Shown in pieces: positions 4,672-6,827 of a DNA stretch of 6,827 nt. The first letter of the stretch is position 1; each line of letters begins with the position of its first letter. The notes below the pieces were generated by a model. That model ran no database searches. It saw only the letters and a program-made list of their open reading frames with translations, and had not been told where the DNA came from. The position numbers and the translations under genes were made by a program. The stretch is taken from contig CACYDD010000191.1 in assembly GCA_902773065.1 (NCBI GenBank), positions 1 through 6,827 of the forward strand. Direction: 5' to 3'. Source of the DNA: an uncultured Ruminococcus sp. Lineage in GTDB: Bacteria > Bacillota > Clostridia > Oscillospirales > Acutalibacteraceae.

Positions 4672-4929
4672 TTGGTAACACAAAAAATAGTTGTAAGAAA
4701 TCCCGAAGGACTCCACATGCGTCCGGCAGGGATCTTTGCACAGGAAATGGCAAAATTCGAATGTGACGTTTATATCAAGCACAAAAACACCAGGATCAAC
4801 GCAAAAAGTCTTCTTAGTATTATTGCTGCCTGCATTAAATGCGGTGCAGAGATCGATATTGAATGTGAGGGCAATGATGAGATCGCGGCAATGAAAAAAG
4901 CGATAGAACTGATTGAATCAGAAGTCTGA
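4672..4929 (+). CDS. ptsH: HPr phosphocarrier protein (PTS), TTG start
   Basis: HPr accepts phosphate from phosphoenolpyruvate through Enzyme I at His15 and passes it to sugar-specific EIIA proteins. In Bacillota it is also phosphorylated at Ser46 by HPr kinase to act with CcpA in catabolite repression. The 85-residue length is standard. His15 lies in NPEGLHMRPAG (10-20), with Met where most HPrs have Ala16, and Arg17 is kept. Ser46 lies in NAKSLLSIIA (43-52). Keeping both sites argues against Crh, which lacks His15. The sequence around helix 2 (AACIKCGAEI) and its cysteines differ from textbook HPr, so a divergent HPr paralogue is possible. Translation starts at TTG 4672, nine bases after AAGGAG (4657-4662); no in-frame ATG is suitably placed. 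It is monocistronic here, without ptsI beside it. Confidence 0.93.
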   Translation: MVTQKIVVRNPEGLHMRPAGIFAQEMAKFECDVYIKHKNTRINAKSLLSIIAACIKCGAEIDIECEGNDEIAAMKKAIELIESEV

Positions 4930-4937
4930 TGATATGA

Positions 4938-4977
4938 AAAACGGAGGAAGCCGTCTGCTTGCGGTTTCCTCCGTTTT
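4938..4977. terminator. Convergent terminator between HPr and lipoprotein genes
   Basis: AAAACGGAGGAA (4938-4949) pairs with TTCCTCCGTTTT (4966-4977). A G-T pair and an inner CCG/CGG (4951-4953, 4962-4964) extend the stem to about 16 bp. The plus tail is TTTTATTTTTC and the minus tail TTTTTCATATC, so it works for both strands. It lies eight bases after the HPr stop. Confidence 0.95.
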
Positions 4978-4982
4978 ATTTT

Positions 4983-6194
4983 TCAGTTTTCGGGAATTTC
5001 AGGTTCTGACGGATCATATATCTCTTGTGGTATGAGCTCATAATCGTCAGGGATTTCAAAAAGGGAAGCATCTATTTTCAGCGAAAAGTCCGCAGTCATC
5101 GTTTCTTGTAACAAATAATCGGTATCGGAAGGATTGTTGGTGTTTGTTGCACTTGAAGCCACTGCCTGATAAATCTCGGCGGTGTAGAAGGCGTTGTTAT
5201 AAAAATATGCAGCAGTAATTACACCATCATCGTCATACAACTCATAGTCCATTGTCTTTCCGTCATACTCGCACGTTCCCCATTCGGTAAGATTCTGAAT
5301 ATCATGACCGAAATCGAAGTCATCCGATAAATCAGTTTGTTGGTTTGAACTAACAATTGTGTAACAAGTTTTTTGATTGCCAACCATTGTGTACGTTATG
5401 CCATCTTTTATAATGATTTTCTGATTCATAAAGTAATCAGACAATTCATTACTGTCAGTGGATACAGCAATATATTTTTTCTTGTCCTGATTCTGATATT
5501 CATAGCTGATTGTGGCTGTACTGTTGTCCGAAGCGAGTTTTCCGAACATTGTGATTTTACAGTGAACGTTATCCTGAGTGTAAAGCTTTGTGAAATAGTT
5601 TTCAAAAAGACTTTGTGAAGTTTTGGTTGACCTTGTTGCTGTTGTTCTGAAATCAGCAAGCGTTTTTGTTTCAAGCGTCTTTGCACTGCTTTCTGTTTTG
5701 CTTTCGGAAGAAGGATCGGCACTATCGATATTGTTCATATCACTCGACCATTCTGTCAGCTTGACACCGCCAAGAATACCGCTCTTATATTGGAAGCCGA
5801 TCATATCATCGCTTTCCGTAACAGAGTCTTTTTCCACAAGTCCTTTTTCAATCAGCTCCTCAAGCAGTTCCAGAACTTTTTTCTTCTTTTCGGAAACATC
5901 CAGTTCTTTGTATTCGTCCGAACCTGTCAGTTCACTGATATATTTTTCGGTTTCGGACATCAATGCAATGTCATCTACGGATTCCTCAGAGTTTTCGTTG
6001 CTGCTGTCCGATTGTTCTTCGGAGATGTCCTCTTCGTTGATCAGTTTATTAGCTGTTTCATTCTTCTCCTGCTGTGAGGAAACAGCAGAGGGGGGTTGTT
6101 CCTGTCCTGCATTGTTACAGCCCGAAAGAGTTGCTGCACTTGCAGCACAAAGAGCAATACAAAGAGCAAATACCATCAGTTTTTTTGTTTTCAT
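4983..6194 (-). CDS. Secreted lipoprotein of unknown function, acidic linker and beta-rich C-terminal domain
   Basis: I do not recognise a named family. From the start at 6194 the protein has 403 residues. It begins with MKTKK, a hydrophobic stretch and the lipobox LSGC, with the lipidated cysteine at 26, so it should be anchored to the outer face of the membrane. Residues 27-79 are a low-complexity Ser/Glu/Gln/Asn linker. Residues 82-124 are helical and charged (EKKKKVLELLEELIEKGLVE). FQYKSGILGGVKL (134-146) is a short beta motif, and a Ser/Thr-rich linker runs to about 193. Residues 195-395 alternate short beta strands (ISYEYQ, IIIKDGITYTMV, YELYDDDGVITAAYFYNNAFYTA) and finish with FEIPDDYELI. 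The overall pattern resembles LolA/LppX-type lipid-handling folds in other Firmicutes lipoproteins; that is a guess. Three cysteines (212, 277, 308) lie in the C-terminal part. The upstream ATG (6206) overlaps the ribosome site and is not the likely start. Confidence 0.88.
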   Translation of the reverse strand: MKTKKLMVFALCIALCAASAATLSGCNNAGQEQPPSAVSSQQEKNETANKLINEEDISEEQSDSSNENSEESVDDIALMSETEKYISELTGSDEYKELDVSEKKKKVLELLEELIEKGLVEKDSVTESDDMIGFQYKSGILGGVKLTEWSSDMNNIDSADPSSESKTESSAKTLETKTLADFRTTATRSTKTSQSLFENYFTKLYTQDNVHCKITMFGKLASDNSTATISYEYQNQDKKKYIAVSTDSNELSDYFMNQKIIIKDGITYTMVGNQKTCYTIVSSNQQTDLSDDFDFGHDIQNLTEWGTCEYDGKTMDYELYDDDGVITAAYFYNNAFYTAEIYQAVASSATNTNNPSDTDYLLQETMTADFSLKIDASLFEIPDDYELIPQEIYDPSEPEIPEN

Positions 6195-6199
6195 AATGA

Positions 6200-6204
6200 C
6201 CTCC
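6200..6204 (-). promoter_or_regulatory. Ribosome binding site that decides the lipoprotein start
   Basis: GGAGG (6204-6200) lies five bases before ATG 6194. The longer frame's ATG at 6206 overlaps this site itself (ATGGAGG), so initiation there is improbable. The downstream start gives a canonical MKTKK signal-peptide N-terminus. Confidence 0.85.
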
Positions 6205-6239
6205 ATAAAAATATCTGTGATTTTATATTAATAATCTGT

Positions 6240-6248
6240 ATCATAGCA
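6240..6248 (-). promoter_or_regulatory. Lipoprotein promoter, downstream candidate (extended -10)
   Basis: TGCTATGAT on the minus strand (6248-6240) is a TGn-extended -10 with a 5/6 hexamer and no good -35. TGTATCAT on the plus strand occurs both here (6237-6244) and in the upstream promoter (6281-6288), 44 bases apart. Confidence 0.35.
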
Positions 6249-6278
6249 AAAGGTTACATGAAAAATTAAATTTTAATT

Positions 6279-6307
6279 ATTGTATCATCTTTTCCGTGTT
6301 TTTACAA
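6279..6307 (-). promoter_or_regulatory. Lipoprotein promoter, upstream candidate
   Basis: On the minus strand TTGTAA (6307-6302) and TACAAT (6284-6279) are 17 bases apart. Immediately downstream is the 15-base dyad AATTAAA-T-TTTAATT (6264-6278), placed where a repressor would cover the transcription start. The leader would be about 78 bases. Confidence 0.5.
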
Positions 6308-6317
6308 TATAGTATAT

Positions 6318-6348
6318 AAAAAAATCCTGCCGGATTTCTCCGACAGGA
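6318..6348 (-). terminator. Terminator of the GAPDH gene
   Basis: TCCTG (6325-6329) pairs with CAGGA (6344-6348). After one C-A mismatch, CGGA (6331-6334) pairs with TCCG (6339-6342) around a TTTC loop. On the minus strand the stem is followed by seven Ts (the A-run 6318-6324). It lies 35 bases beyond the GAPDH stop and insulates the lipoprotein gene. Confidence 0.9.
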
Positions 6349-6382
6349 CCGAATATCAAATCAAAGCTGTATCTGCTCAGAA

Positions 6383-6827
6383 TCAAGCGAGTTCAGCAAA
6401 ATATTTGATTGTTCTAACCATCTGGCTTGTGTAGCTGTTCTCGTTGTCATACCAGGAAACAACCTGAACCTCATACAGATCATCAGCAATCTTGCTGACC
6501 ATTGTCTGAGTAGCATCGAAGAGTGAGCCGTACTTCATGCCGATAACGTCAGAAGAAACGATCGGATCCTCGTTGTAGCCGTAAGACTCAGAAGCAGCAG
6601 CCTTCATAGCAGCGTTGATGCCTTCCTTAGTTACGTTGTTACCCTTAACAACAGCTGTGAGGATTGTTGTAGAACCTGTTGGAACAGGAACTCTCTGAGC
6701 AGAGCCGATGAGCTTGCCGTTGAGCTCAGGGATAACAAGGCCGATAGCCTTAGCAGCACCTGTGCTGTTAGGAACGATGTTAGCAGCGCCAGCTCTTGCT
6801 CTTCTGAAGTCGCCCTTTCTGTGAGGA
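6383..6827 (-). CDS. gap: Glyceraldehyde-3-phosphate dehydrogenase, C-terminal part (gene runs off the window)
   Basis: GAPDH oxidises glyceraldehyde 3-phosphate with NAD and phosphate to 1,3-bisphosphoglycerate in glycolysis. The minus-strand frame is open from the window edge to TGA at 6383-6385 and encodes the last 147 residues; the N-terminal NAD domain and the catalytic cysteine lie outside. Visible marks in order are HRKGDFRRARAGAANIVPNS, the phosphate-binding STGAAKA, GLVIPELNGKL, the highly conserved QRVPVPTGS, and near the end the NAD-contacting WYDNENSYTSQMV. The window ends inside the conserved DGPHRKGD-type segment. Codon choice is cleaner and richer in G and C than in the neighbours, as expected for a highly expressed glycolytic gene. 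A terminator follows, so any operon partners would be upstream, beyond the window. Numbering and full length cannot be given. Confidence 0.96.
   Translation of the reverse strand, partial: PHRKGDFRRARAGAANIVPNSTGAAKAIGLVIPELNGKLIGSAQRVPVPTGSTTILTAVVKGNNVTKEGINAAMKAAASESYGYNEDPIVSSDVIGMKYGSLFDATQTMVSKIADDLYEVQVVSWYDNENSYTSQMVRTIKYFAELA

Noticed and set aside
4450..4782. 110-codon minus-strand frame overlapping HPr
   Set aside because: It runs through the HPr active-site region and an AT-rich promoter gap; the Lys/Tyr/Ile-rich product has no conserved features.
5623..6231. 202-codon Ser-rich plus-strand frame
   Set aside because: It is antisense to the lipoprotein's low-complexity Ser/Glu linker, which creates long open frames by composition alone.

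Overview
The window looks like a chromosomal stretch from an AT-rich, low-GC Gram-positive anaerobe (Bacillota). A Ruminococcus-like member of the Oscillospiraceae is my best guess. The reasons are strong AGGAGG-type ribosome binding sites, near-consensus sigma-A promoters in very AT-rich gaps, an HPr with both the His15 and Ser46 phosphorylation sites, and a lipobox lipoprotein with a long acidic Ser/Glu linker. The genus is an inference from style, not from any search.

Layout, left to right. Bases 1-259 hold no gene. They carry two copies of a ~59-base direct repeat 115 bases apart, a 7-bp hairpin and a near-perfect promoter for leuB. leuB (260-1333, +) is a complete 3-isopropylmalate dehydrogenase ending at a convergent terminator. 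Next is a divergent pair: a YpsA-type SLOG/DUF1273 gene on the minus strand (1388-1866), broken in this sequence by a single-base frameshift, and a small XRE-family regulator on the plus strand (1998-2240). They share a 131-bp AT-rich spacer with TATTGT half-sites over the SLOG promoter. A convergent terminator separates them from a minus-strand Rpn-type PD-(D/E)XK nuclease/transposase-like gene (2524-3441), which is followed by a short broken HTH-like fragment (2351-2475). A minus-strand GNAT acetyltransferase (3550-4398) has its own promoter and terminator. After a 273-bp AT-rich gap comes a TTG-started HPr gene (4672-4929, +), then another convergent terminator, a minus-strand secreted lipoprotein of unknown function (4983-6194), and the 3' end of a minus-strand glyceraldehyde-3-phosphate dehydrogenase gene (6383 to beyond 6827).

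Almost every gene here is its own transcription unit, with a recognisable promoter and hairpin terminator. I see no multi-gene operon apart from the possible read-through from the Rpn gene into its downstream fragment. The housekeeping genes (leuB, HPr, gap) flank a middle section of accessory type (SLOG, XRE, Rpn, remnant). HPr and GAPDH both belong to sugar metabolism, but they are on opposite strands and separated by the lipoprotein.

The items most worth a second look are the frameshifted SLOG gene and its divergent XRE partner, the repeats ahead of leuB, the remnant beside the Rpn gene, and the uncharacterised lipoprotein. None is clear proof of a new system.
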